A stretch of DNA of 36,519 nt from Pseudoalteromonas rhizosphaerae (GTDB taxonomy: Bacteria; Pseudomonadota; Gammaproteobacteria; Enterobacterales; Alteromonadaceae), in contig NZ_CABVLM010000023.1 in the NCBI RefSeq assembly GCF_902498845.1, positions 1 through 36,519 on the forward strand. The letters are read 5' to 3'. The notes below the pieces were generated by a model. That model made no database searches. It was not told where the DNA came from and saw only the letters and a program-made list of their open reading frames with translations. The translations under genes were made by a program, and so were the position numbers. This document shows positions 1-7,691 of this stretch, piece after piece; position 1 is the stretch's first letter; each line of letters opens with the position of its first letter.

Positions 1-163
1 CTGGAGCGTTATCGATTGATGCGAAATCTTTAGCAACACCGCCGTATACTTTTGCAAGTACGTTAGTGATTGCTGCAGTTAGGGTAGTTTTACCGTGGTC
101 AACGTGGCCGATTGTACCTACGTTTACGTGCGGTTTTACGCGTTCAAACTTTGCTTTTGCCAT
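1..163 (-). CDS. tuf: Elongation factor Tu, N-terminal part (cut by window edge)
   Basis: Only the first 54 codons are present; the gene runs off the left edge. The product begins MAKAKFERVKPHVNVGTIGH and continues into the P-loop G1 motif GHVDHGKT, which is diagnostic for EF-Tu, the GTPase that carries aminoacyl-tRNA to the ribosome. It lies 134 bp downstream of four tRNA genes on the same strand. That is the classic tRNA-tufB arrangement of gammaproteobacteria, so it probably corresponds to tufB and is transcribed with the tRNAs. The sequence before the ATG (AGGTTC) is a modest ribosome binding site. Nothing suggests a defect in the visible part. Confidence 0.97.
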   Translation of the reverse strand, partial: MAKAKFERVKPHVNVGTIGHVDHGKTTLTAAITNVLAKVYGGVAKDFASIDNAP

Positions 164-297
164 GACGGAACCTATCAGTTTTGTGTATCTAGATTACATA
201 TGAAAATAATCCACCAGAGGTAGATTAAGTTAAATTTTTCAAATTTCAAATAGTATTTTCTGACAGATAAAGGAAGTAATCAAGAAGATTCTAAGAC

Positions 298-373
298 TGG
301 TGCTGATAGGCAGAGTTGAACTGCCGACCTCACCCTTACCAAGGGTGCGCTCTACCAACTGAGCTATATCAGC
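298..373 (-). tRNA. thrT: tRNA-Thr (anticodon GGT)
   Basis: This is a 76-nt cloverleaf with an encoded CCA end. The acceptor stem GCTGATA pairs with TATCAGC, the anticodon loop reads CTTGGTA, and the T loop GTTCAACTC is present. It is the last tRNA before tuf in the order Thr-Tyr-Gly-Thr-tuf, equivalent to E. coli thrT. Confidence 0.97.
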
Positions 374-385
374 AACACCAGAAAC

Positions 386-461
<76 letters not shown>

Positions 462-505
462 TTAGCAACCTGTTCTTAAACTACCTCTAACCGTCAAGAA
501 TAAAG

Positions 506-590
506 TGGTGGAGGGAGCTGGATTCGAACCAGCGAAGGCTGAGCCGTCAGATTTACAGTCTGATCCCTTTGGCCGCTCGGGAACCCCTCC
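506..590 (-). tRNA. tyrU: tRNA-Tyr (anticodon GTA)
   Basis: This is an 85-nt class II tRNA with a long variable arm. The acceptor GGAGGGG pairs with CTCCC plus its neighbours, the anticodon loop CTGTAAA gives GTA, and CCA is encoded. Its place between tRNA-Thr(TGT) and tRNA-Gly matches tyrU in the thrU-tyrU-glyT-thrT-tufB operon. Confidence 0.97.
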
Positions 591-629
591 ACGATAATTC
601 TTTACTAAACACTTTCGGTAAAAGGAAAG

Positions 630-705
<76 letters not shown>

Positions 706-726
706 ACTGCTTTAGTACGGGGCGAG

Positions 727-755
727 ATATTAGAGGAAGGTTGGTGGTGATGCAA
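727..755 (-). promoter_or_regulatory. Sigma-70 promoter of the tRNA-tuf operon
   Basis: On the minus strand TTGCAT (750-755) is followed after exactly 17 bp by TAATAT (727-732), and then by the GC-rich stretch CTCGCCCC just before the predicted start site. A GC-rich discriminator is typical of stringently controlled stable-RNA promoters, so growth-rate and ppGpp control is inferred. An AT-rich run lies upstream (about 760-780), where an UP element would be expected. Confidence 0.75.
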
Positions 756-825
756 CAAGAAAATTAAAAAAAATGTGATTTTATGTGCCAAACGCTCACA
801 AATCAGGCAAAACAGCCTGTTTTTG

Positions 826-1521
826 TTAATTTTTGCTCAATTCATACCAGTAATTGAGCCCCTTCATCACTAATTGCGGATCATAAATCGCGTCTAAAAA
901 TTGCGCTTTCAATAATGCACCATAGCCACCAGCAAAAATTAGTTGAGGTTTTTTATTGGTTAAATGTAATTTTGCTTGTTCAACAGCCCCCAAGGTTGCC
1001 ACTAGCGCGCCATTTTTTAAACCATTAGGTGTGTTTACACCCAGCTCATTCGCAAAAGGCGTGTTGGCATCATCAAAAACACGCTGCGTATTCTGTGTTA
1101 ATGAGCGTGTCATGAGATCAAGGCCAGGTAATATCCAGCCACCCAAATGTTGTCCTTGTGCTGTAAGTACATCAATTGTTGTGGCTGTGCCTGTGTCTAT
1201 CACGATGCAATCTTGTTGCGGCCATAATTGAAAAGCAGCAATTAAACCAAGCCAGCGATCAATACCTAAATTACTAAATTGTTGATACGCACAGCTAAGG
1301 TTACTCAATTGTTTAGTCACTTTCGCTTCAAAACATGGCACCTGAAATGCCGATGCTTGTGCTAATAGTCCATTGAGTTGCTCATTTTTACCAACACTTG
1401 CATAAACCAGCTCGTTAATTTGCCGCCAAGGTAGCGCACTAACATCACACGGCTTGATTTCGCCTTGCTGGCATAGCGCTGCTTTAAGTGCTGTATTACC
1501 TACATCGATTAATAATCTCAT
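826..1521 (-). CDS. coaX: Type III pantothenate kinase
   Basis: This is the 231-residue CoaX type of pantothenate kinase, which phosphorylates pantothenate in the first step of coenzyme A synthesis in the cytosol. The N-terminal phosphate-binding motif DVGNTALK is at residues 6-13, followed by GIDRWLGL near residue 86, the DTGTATTIDVL segment near 109 and GGWILPGLDLM near 126. All are hallmarks of the ASKHA-fold type III family. The start codon overlaps the birA stop as ATGA, so translation is probably coupled and the gene is the third cistron of murB-birA-coaX. In E. coli the same position is held by the unrelated type I kinase coaA, so this is a non-homologous replacement in place. No strong terminator follows; a short CAGGC/GCCTG hairpin at 804-819 lacks a T tract on this strand. 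Confidence 0.95.
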   Translation of the reverse strand: MRLLIDVGNTALKAALCQQGEIKPCDVSALPWRQINELVYASVGKNEQLNGLLAQASAFQVPCFEAKVTKQLSNLSCAYQQFSNLGIDRWLGLIAAFQLWPQQDCIVIDTGTATTIDVLTAQGQHLGGWILPGLDLMTRSLTQNTQRVFDDANTPFANELGVNTPNGLKNGALVATLGAVEQAKLHLTNKKPQLIFAGGYGALLKAQFLDAIYDPQLVMKGLNYWYELSKN

Positions 1522-2510
1522 TGAACTGCCTTGCGTAGTGAAATTTCACCACCGTAATAGCTTTTAACCTCACCATCTTGGCGAATACGAATACCACCTT
1601 GTGGATCTATGCCTTCACAGATACCACGCCAGCTTCTATGCCCAGTATTTAACTCCACACACTGTCCTGCAAAGGCGTTGAGTTCGTTCCACTGCTGATA
1701 CATGTCATGCAAGCCAGTTTGACTGTACTGCGCTAATCGTTGCTCAAGGTGGTATGTTAAATGTGCCACCAGCTGATTTTTATCAATCTGTTGGCTATGT
1801 TGGCTCAAATCAGTCCACGCTTGGTCGATTTGCTGGCTGTAGCTTGTAGGCATTTGCAAATTAATACCAATACCTATCACGAGCTGGCATGGCCCTTGTG
1901 GCTGACCATCTAATTCGACCAAAACACCTGCGAGCTTTTCTTTATTAAGATAAATGTCGTTTGGCCACTTGAGTTCAATATCTAACTGATACAGTGCTTT
2001 TAACGTATCGTAAACAGCTAAGCCTACTGCGATAGACATACCCATTGCGGCTTGCAGCCCGTCATCTAAGCGCCAGAAATAACTATAATACAAGTTCGCA
2101 CCAAATGGAGACTGCCAAACGCGTCCGCGTCGCCCACGCCCTGCTTGCTGCATTTCCGCGACGACGACAGTGCCTGAATCTAGCGTTTGTTTAGCCGCAA
2201 TACGGCGCATTAACTCACTGTTGGTCGAATCAATGATCGGATGCACTTCGATATGTGCCGTACTGGCGTTCAAGCCTTGATAATATTGCTGGATCTTATT
2301 TTGCTCTAACAAGCCCACGGAGTTATTAAGGCTATAACCCTTACCGCTAACTTTAAAAATATCCAGCCCCATCGCTTGTAAACTTTGCATATGTTTACTC
2401 ACTGCGGCGCGACTAATGCCAAGTTGCTCACCAAGTAATTGCCCAGAGATAAAGCCACCCTGATTGAGCGCATTTAAGATTGCTAATTTATTACCATCCG
2501 GCGCCTTCAT
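1518..2510 (-). CDS. birA: Bifunctional biotin--[acetyl-CoA carboxylase] ligase / biotin operon repressor
   Basis: BirA activates biotin to biotinyl-5'-AMP and transfers it to the lysine of the carboxylase biotin carrier protein. The adenylate-bound dimer represses biotin synthesis genes. The N-terminal winged helix is visible (residues about 8-60, including LGEQLGISRAAVSKHMQSL), so this is the repressor type. The catalytic domain carries the GRGRRGRVW biotinyl-AMP loop and the KWPNDIYLNKEKLAGVLVE segment, followed by a short C-terminal beta domain. I start the gene at 2510: this ATG overlaps the murB stop as ATGA and follows GGGGAG at good spacing. An in-frame start at 2537 would lie inside murB without support. 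The product is 330 residues, normal for BirA. Confidence 0.95.
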   Translation of the reverse strand: MKAPDGNKLAILNALNQGGFISGQLLGEQLGISRAAVSKHMQSLQAMGLDIFKVSGKGYSLNNSVGLLEQNKIQQYYQGLNASTAHIEVHPIIDSTNSELMRRIAAKQTLDSGTVVVAEMQQAGRGRRGRVWQSPFGANLYYSYFWRLDDGLQAAMGMSIAVGLAVYDTLKALYQLDIELKWPNDIYLNKEKLAGVLVELDGQPQGPCQLVIGIGINLQMPTSYSQQIDQAWTDLSQHSQQIDKNQLVAHLTYHLEQRLAQYSQTGLHDMYQQWNELNAFAGQCVELNTGHRSWRGICEGIDPQGGIRIRQDGEVKSYYGGEISLRKAVQ

Positions 2511-3517
2511 GCTAACTCCCCTAAACCGATATGGCATTCAGTATCATTATTCATCAAGCGAACTTCGTGCTGTAAGCTTATTTGATAACGTTGCCATATT
2601 TGCTGCTGGATATGTTGAATCATTTTAATTAGGTCACTGCCTTCACTGCCACCATAATTAACTAAAACTAATGCTTGTTGCTGATGCACTTCAATTCCTG
2701 CGATACGGTATCCTTTTAACCCTGCTTGTTCTATTAACCAACCGGCAGCTACTTTATGGTGGTGTTCATCATAGTAATAATGAGGCAACTGCGGATGCGC
2801 GACGAGCAATTCGCTAAGTAACTGGTTTTCTATAATTGGGTTTTTAAAAAAGCTTCCGGCATTGGCAAGTATGTAAGGATCCGGTAATTTGCTGTTACGA
2901 GTTTTAATCACTTGCTCAAAAACCGTCTGCGCCGTTACCGACTCAAGCTGTTGTAAAGGACCGTAACTTAACTCTGGCTGCCAAAGTTTTGGTAATGCCA
3001 ATGCAACGCGAGTGATCACTGCTTTATTTTTTAATTGATGCTTAAAAATAGACTCTCGATAGCCAAACTCGCATTGTTGACAACTAAGGCGGATGAGCTG
3101 CTTAGTGGCGATATCAAAATATTCTACGTATTCAATAAATTTTGCCAGCTCTACACCATAGGCACCAATATTTTGTACCGGTGCTGCGCCAACTGTGCCG
3201 GGGATCAAAGCAAGGTTTTCAAGCCCAGGCATCCCTTGTTTGAGCGTATATGCAACAAGCTGATGCCAGTTTTCTCCTGCAGCAACTTCAAGTAAGTAAT
3301 CATTGTCGCGTTCAATGATGGCGATACCGGTAGTCGCCATTTTAATTACAGTGCCTTGATAATCGCTTAAAAATACCGTGTTACTACCTTCACCTAAAAT
3401 GCAAAAAGGGCTATCAAACGTCAGTAGCTGTAATTGTGTAAGGTCAGTGATTTCGCACAGTTGTGAACACTGGCTCGGTAAAGAAAATGTATGAAAAGCT
3501 TGCAAAGAGAGAGCCAC
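2507..3517 (-). CDS. murB: UDP-N-acetylenolpyruvoylglucosamine reductase
   Basis: MurB is the FAD-dependent cytosolic enzyme that reduces UDP-GlcNAc-enolpyruvate to UDP-MurNAc with NADPH, the second committed step of peptidoglycan synthesis. Visible motifs are the FAD-binding LGEGSNTVFL, NLALIPGTVGAAPVQNIGAYG, the YRESIFK loop typical of type I (E. coli-like) MurB, the catalytic-serine segment NAGSFFKNP, and HEVRL with the conserved glutamate. The reading frame has no ATG at its beginning. A TTG at 3529 has no ribosome binding site, whereas the GTG at 3517 follows GGGG by 6 nt and gives a start that lines up with E. coli MurB, so I chose it. It is the first gene of the murB-birA-coaX operon. 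Confidence 0.93.
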   Translation of the reverse strand: MALSLQAFHTFSLPSQCSQLCEITDLTQLQLLTFDSPFCILGEGSNTVFLSDYQGTVIKMATTGIAIIERDNDYLLEVAAGENWHQLVAYTLKQGMPGLENLALIPGTVGAAPVQNIGAYGVELAKFIEYVEYFDIATKQLIRLSCQQCEFGYRESIFKHQLKNKAVITRVALALPKLWQPELSYGPLQQLESVTAQTVFEQVIKTRNSKLPDPYILANAGSFFKNPIIENQLLSELLVAHPQLPHYYYDEHHHKVAAGWLIEQAGLKGYRIAGIEVHQQQALVLVNYGGSEGSDLIKMIQHIQQQIWQRYQISLQHEVRLMNNDTECHIGLGELA

Positions 3518-3660
3518 AAAATGCCCCAAAGGTTAATTGTCACTAATCGCAATAGTGTAACCTATCGTCGCAAAACGCGCATCAGATTGTAAAAATTGCT
3601 CAACCCTGATGGTCAATCATGATATAAAACCTGCACTTTTTATTTCCGTCCAGGGTCAAT

Positions 3661-5505
3661 ATGAAACTTAAACCACTTTTTTTAAGCCTCGCAATGGCAG
3701 GTATGTGCTCACACGCAATGGCCAGTGCCATTGATCAAAATTCCTATGCTAATCTTGATGATGTTATTACCACACACTTAAATCTTGATTTAGACGTTGA
3801 TTTTGCCGACAAGCAGTTAGAAGGTTTTGTTGAGCATACGTTACAATGGCAAAATGCCGACAGCAAAACATTGGTACTTGATACCCGTGACTTAGATATT
3901 GATAAAGTAATGTATCAAGATCAAACTGGTGGCTGGCATAAAGCAAAATTTACCCTTGCTGCACGTGATGATGTTAAAGGCTCAAAGTTAACTATTACTT
4001 TTAAAAACCAAGCAGCAAAAGTACGCATTTACTACAATAGTCGCCCAGAAGCATCAGGCTTACAATGGTTAACACCTGAGCAAACAGCCAGTAAAACTCA
4101 TCCGTTTATGTACAGCCAATCGCAAGCAATTCATGCTCGTAGTTGGATCCCAGTACAAGATACACCAGCGATGCGTGTAACTTACTCGGCACGTATTCAT
4201 ACACCTAAAGATGTTCGTGCGGTGATGAGTGCTGACAACAAAGATGCACTTTATAAAGATGGCGATTACATTTTTGATATGCCTCAAGCAATCTCTCCTT
4301 ACTTAATTGCGATTGGCGCTGGTAATCTAGAATTTAAAGCTATGTCACGCCAAACCGGCATTTTTGCTGAACCAACCATTTTAGATGCATCAGTTGCTGA
4401 ATTTGAAGACACGCAAGCGATGATCGATAAAACAAGTACCATGTATGGTGAATATGCTTGGGGGCGTTATGATTTATTAATGCTTCCTCCTAGCTTCCCA
4501 TTCGGTGGCATGGAAAACCCACGTCTGTCATTTATCACACCAACCGTTGTTGCGGGTGATAAAAGCTTAGTAAATCTAATTGCTCATGAGCTTGCTCACT
4601 CTTGGTCTGGCAACTTAGTAACCAATGCTACATGGGAAGACTTATGGCTGAATGAAGGTTTTACCTCGTACGTTGAAAACCGTATTATGGAAGAAGTTTA
4701 TGGTCGTGACCGTGCGGTTATGGAGCAAGCGCTTGACGCTGCGGGCCTGCGTGCTCAACTTAAAACTATTGCAGCGCCAGATACTCGCCTTAACTTAAAA
4801 CTTAATGGCCGCGATCCGGACGATGCATTCAGCTCAGTGCCATATACTAAAGGCCAGCTATTCTTAATTTACCTTGAAAACAAGTATGGTCGCGACAAGT
4901 TCGACCCATTTGTAAAAGCCTATTTTAAAGAGTTTTCATTCAAATCTTTGACCACCGCAGAGTTTGTTACTTACTTAAAAGCGAACTTAATTGAACAGTA
5001 TCCAGGTGTTGTTAGCATGGATAAAGTAAACGAGTGGATTTTTCAGCCTGGCTTACCGAGCGATGCACCAAACCCAACCTCAGATGCATTCGATAAAGTA
5101 GATAGTGCAACAGCAGCATGGTTAAAAAGTGAAACAACAGCCGCACAACTTCCTACGGCAAATTGGACTGTGCATGAGTGGTTACACTTTTTAAATAACT
5201 TACCACGTGATTTAAGCCTAGATAAAATGGCGATGCTAGACAGTGAGTTCAATCTTACACAATCAACTAACGCAGAGCGTGCTTTTGCTTGGTTTATGCT
5301 TGCGGTTGGCAATGGCTATCAACCTATCTATCCAGCACTTGATAAACACTTATCAGGTATTGGCCGTCGCAAGTTAATCGTGCCGTTATACAAAGCTCTA
5401 ATTACTAATGGTAAACGTGAATGGGCACATGAAGTATACCTAAAAGCGCGCCCGGGTTACCACCCACTTGCGCAAGGTACTATTGACGACTTGTTTGCTA
5501 AGTAA
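3661..5505 (+). CDS. Exported M1-family zinc aminopeptidase
   Basis: This is a 614-residue metallopeptidase with an N-terminal signal peptide (MKLKPLFLSLAMAGMCSHAMA, probable cleavage after AMA or ASA), so it acts in the periplasm or outside. The M1 exopeptidase motif GGMEN is at 282-286. The zinc site is HELAH at 309-313 with the third ligand Glu332 in NEGF, exactly the HExxH-x18-E spacing. The C-terminal part (after about 480) resembles the helical domain of leukotriene-A4-hydrolase-type aminopeptidases. These enzymes remove N-terminal residues from peptides, and an exported one suits a marine heterotroph scavenging peptides. An AGGG ribosome binding site precedes the ATG, and a strong terminator follows. 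It stands alone, convergent with the DUF2057 gene. Confidence 0.93.
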   Translation: MKLKPLFLSLAMAGMCSHAMASAIDQNSYANLDDVITTHLNLDLDVDFADKQLEGFVEHTLQWQNADSKTLVLDTRDLDIDKVMYQDQTGGWHKAKFTLAARDDVKGSKLTITFKNQAAKVRIYYNSRPEASGLQWLTPEQTASKTHPFMYSQSQAIHARSWIPVQDTPAMRVTYSARIHTPKDVRAVMSADNKDALYKDGDYIFDMPQAISPYLIAIGAGNLEFKAMSRQTGIFAEPTILDASVAEFEDTQAMIDKTSTMYGEYAWGRYDLLMLPPSFPFGGMENPRLSFITPTVVAGDKSLVNLIAHELAHSWSGNLVTNATWEDLWLNEGFTSYVENRIMEEVYGRDRAVMEQALDAAGLRAQLKTIAAPDTRLNLKLNGRDPDDAFSSVPYTKGQLFLIYLENKYGRDKFDPFVKAYFKEFSFKSLTTAEFVTYLKANLIEQYPGVVSMDKVNEWIFQPGLPSDAPNPTSDAFDKVDSATAAWLKSETTAAQLPTANWTVHEWLHFLNNLPRDLSLDKMAMLDSEFNLTQSTNAERAFAWFMLAVGNGYQPIYPALDKHLSGIGRRKLIVPLYKALITNGKREWAHEVYLKARPGYHPLAQGTIDDLFAK

Positions 5506-5529
5506 TAGCTAAATAACTCAAAATTAAAA

Positions 5530-5554
5530 AAAGGGCGATTTATTCGCCCTTTTT
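5530..5554. terminator. Bidirectional intrinsic terminator
   Basis: AAGGGCGA and TCGCCCTT form an 8-bp stem around a 5-nt loop, with an A run before and a T run after. It lies between the convergent M1 peptidase and DUF2057 genes and can serve both. Confidence 0.85.
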
Positions 5555-5574
5555 GCTATCTATTTTAATCAGCG

Positions 5575-6213
5575 CTATTTATTTTTAGTGACTTTATCAA
5601 TGAAAGCTTGCTGCTCTTGAGCACTGGCTTGTTGCCACCAAAAATCTAACATGGCGGCAGCACTAGGCGCATTACCTGCATTAGGTGCAGGGCGAGAAAC
5701 TGGAGCTTGTAAATTAGCAGCATTAGGTGCAGCTCTGGTTGTTGATGCTGCTGTTGGCGCTACTTGCACTGTCGCAACTTGAGAGCTAGCACTACTTGTC
5801 AAATCAGGCTCAGCTATAATAGCCAGTGGCGTGCCTAATGACGCTCCTTTTGCTTGTAAGCTCACTTGCGGCGCTTCTGCAAAAACTTCTGCTGCTACCG
5901 CATTATCAGCACGGTTAAACACCACATCATAATCTGTATTGGCAGCAATGGTCATCGTCACCCAAAATGGTTCTGAGTCGATAACTTGATGCTCATCGTA
6001 ACCTTGTTCGTACAGATCGGTGTATTTAAGTTTGACCTGATATACGCCAGGAACTAGTTCGATTTCATCAACACGATTGAAAAATGAATGTTCAATTTTC
6101 TTATCGCCCACTTGTAATGGGACTATTTCTTCAGGAAAATTAACGGTTTCAGCCACACTTGTCGCACTCAAAAATAATGACACAATACCGCTTAATAATA
6201 TCTGTTTACGCAT
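5575..6213 (-). CDS. DUF2057 (YccT-like) periplasmic protein
   Basis: This 212-residue protein has a clear signal peptide (residues 1-21, cleaved before ETVNFPEE). The mature N-terminal half has the DUF2057 pattern: a beta-rich domain with an FFNRVDEIELVPGVYQVKLKY-like core, of which the residues around 45-65 are most characteristic. After about residue 120 comes a low-complexity Ala/Pro/Thr/Asn linker with a repeated APNA motif. A short tail, DFWWQQASAQEQQAFIDKV, is also typical of the family. The function of DUF2057 proteins is not well established; E. coli YccT has been linked to curli control. A curli-type (CsgD-like) regulator lies about 0.7 kb away, which is suggestive but not proof. 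The gene is divergent from hinT. Confidence 0.8.
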   Translation of the reverse strand: MRKQILLSGIVSLFLSATSVAETVNFPEEIVPLQVGDKKIEHSFFNRVDEIELVPGVYQVKLKYTDLYEQGYDEHQVIDSEPFWVTMTIAANTDYDVVFNRADNAVAAEVFAEAPQVSLQAKGASLGTPLAIIAEPDLTSSASSQVATVQVAPTAASTTRAAPNAANLQAPVSRPAPNAGNAPSAAAMLDFWWQQASAQEQQAFIDKVTKNK

Positions 6214-6302
6214 AATAGCTCCTTGTTGTTTGATTTCAGTTTGACACTGCAGGCAAAGTTTGTCATTAGTGACTTTAGTACAACCGACAAAGAGCCCTTT
6301 AA

Positions 6303-6674
6303 ATGAGCCAAGAAACTATTTTTACTAAAATTATTAACCGCGAGATCCCAGCTGATATCATCTACGAAGATGAGCTTAGTTTAGCGTTTAGAGATATCAA
6401 CCCTCAAGCCCCTTTTCACGTGCTGATTATCCCGAAAAAAGCGATTGCGACCATCAATGATATTACTGAGCAAGATGCGCCAATTGTTGGCCACCTGTAT
6501 GTGGTAGCTGCGAAAATAGCCAAACAACAAGGCTTTGCAGAGGATGGTTTCCGCGTGGTAATGAATTGCAATGAACATGGCGGGCAAACTGTTTATCATA
6601 TCCATTTACATATGCTAGCTGGTAAAATAATGGGATGGCCTCCTTATCAAGATAAGACAAAAGGTTTAATTTAA
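6303..6674 (+). CDS. hinT: HIT-family purine nucleoside phosphoramidase (HinT)
   Basis: This 123-residue histidine-triad protein cleaves adenosine 5'-phosphoramidates and aminoacyl-adenylates in the cytosol. The N-terminal IFTKIINREIPADIIYED and AFRDINPQAPFHVLIIPK blocks match HinT closely. The catalytic triad motif H-I-H-L-H is at residues 99-103, followed by the GWPP tail. Length is normal. A TTGACA hexamer at 6241-6246 may be the -35 element, although the matching -10 is poor. The ribosome binding site is weak. It is divergent from the DUF2057 gene with about 90 bp between the two starts. Confidence 0.93.
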   Translation: MSQETIFTKIINREIPADIIYEDELSLAFRDINPQAPFHVLIIPKKAIATINDITEQDAPIVGHLYVVAAKIAKQQGFAEDGFRVVMNCNEHGGQTVYHIHLHMLAGKIMGWPPYQDKTKGLI

Positions 6675-6857
6675 ACTGGTTTACTGTAAATATTTGTAAA
6701 AAAACATTAACTTTGGAAAAAATATTATTTTATATTAATTTCAATTGTTTACAGTTATTTTTAAATTTTCCCTTTGTGAAAAATACGAAAAACGTTATAA
6801 AACTATGCATATCTTACCCCCAAGTAATAAATTTCTAATACAAAAGGAGCGGGTTGC

Positions 6858-6908
6858 ATGTTAGGATTGATTGGTCAACTTTATTCAAGAGTATATAAGT
6901 ATGAGTAG
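6858..6908 (+). CDS. Sixteen-codon upstream ORF overlapping the LuxR regulator start
   Basis: An ATG at 6858 follows a near-perfect ribosome binding site (AAGGAG, 6844-6849, 8-nt spacing). It opens a 16-codon frame, MLGLIGQLYSRVYKYE, whose TAG stop (6906-6908) lies just past the regulator's ATG (6901), giving an 8-nt out-of-frame overlap. The regulator's own ATG has almost no Shine-Dalgarno sequence. The sequence therefore suggests translational coupling through a leader peptide. Whether the peptide is made or matters is not known. Confidence 0.5.
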   Translation: MLGLIGQLYSRVYKYE

Positions 6909-7557
6909 TACAGCCTTTTTGTTACTAGATCTAGAGCCAATTAATACAATTGGTATTAATGTATTAGAGCCTTTATTAAAAACCCAAGGGCTCAATGTTA
7001 CTAACGGAACAAACATATCTGAAGTTCCTGAGGGAACGCGCTTATTGTTTATCGAAACATCAAGCCAAGACGCTTGGGGTAAATTGAAAGAGCAACTGGT
7101 CAACCTACGAGTTAAATGCGATATCGTATTATTCAACTTAGACGAAAATCCAGAACTTGCTAATCGCGCATTGCTGAGCGGTATTCGTGGTGTTTTTTAT
7201 ACTACCGACAACGCTGATGTGCTAATGAAAGGCATTCGTTTATTACTAGAAGACCAGCTGTGGTATCGTCGTGATATCATGTGCAACGCGTTAAACCGTA
7301 TGCTGCAATTTAATAAAGACGCACTACATAAACTTACTGACGGTGATATTGAACCAGTAAAATTAACTAAGCGTGAAAAAGCAATTATCTCTTTGATGAG
7401 TAATGGTTCTAAAAATAAAGAAATAGCTGAAGCGTTAAGTATTAGTCCACACACGGTAAAAACTCATTTATACAGCGCATTTAGAAAGACAAAATGTCGT
7501 AATCGTATTGAATTATTATCGTGGGCACAACAAAATATTCCTGACGAAATTCGCTAG
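6901..7557 (+). CDS. LuxR/CsgD-family response-regulator-like transcription factor
   Basis: This is a 218-residue regulator with an N-terminal receiver-like domain lacking an obvious phospho-acceptor pocket (residues 1-110) and a C-terminal LuxR helix-turn-helix (about 153-212, LTKREKAIISLM to ISPHTVKTHL). The C-terminal domain is closest in pattern to CsgD/VpsT regulators of curli and biofilm matrix. In that family a W-[FLM]-[TS]-R motif binds cyclic di-GMP; here the equivalent place reads W-Y-R-R (121-124). I start at ATG 6901; an in-frame TTG at 6871 would add ten residues but lacks a ribosome binding site. A 16-codon ORF precedes and overlaps the start. A terminator follows, separating it from the histidine kinase. 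Control of biofilm or matrix genes is inferred. Confidence 0.85.
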   Translation: MSSTAFLLLDLEPINTIGINVLEPLLKTQGLNVTNGTNISEVPEGTRLLFIETSSQDAWGKLKEQLVNLRVKCDIVLFNLDENPELANRALLSGIRGVFYTTDNADVLMKGIRLLLEDQLWYRRDIMCNALNRMLQFNKDALHKLTDGDIEPVKLTKREKAIISLMSNGSKNKEIAEALSISPHTVKTHLYSAFRKTKCRNRIELLSWAQQNIPDEIR

Positions 7558-7582
7558 CCTAGCAACTCTTATTTTAATATTA

Positions 7583-7609
7583 AAAACAGGTACTTTGTGC
7601 CTGTTTTTT
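7583..7609 (+). terminator. Intrinsic terminator after the LuxR regulator
   Basis: ACAGGTAC pairs with GTGCCTGT (8 bp, one G-U) around a TTT loop, followed by six T. It ends the regulator transcript 25 bp after the stop codon. Confidence 0.8.
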
Positions 7610-7691
7610 GTTTATTCAAGAGCGCGATATTTGCTAACAAACGCAATTGCCATTATTCTAAACTCGTCACCTCGATCTGCTTGGAATATGA

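Noticed and set aside
164..297. Small ORF or regulatory RNA between tRNA-Thr and tuf
   Set aside because: Only AT-rich leader sequence is visible; no start with a ribosome binding site and no strong structure.
801..825. Terminator after coaX
   Set aside because: CAGGC/GCCTG forms a short stem, but the T run is on the opposite strand, where no gene ends; read-through into the tRNA promoter region cannot be excluded.
6241..6269. Promoter of hinT from TTGACA
   Set aside because: The -35 is perfect but no acceptable -10 lies 16-18 bp downstream, so it is mentioned with the gene and not listed as a feature.
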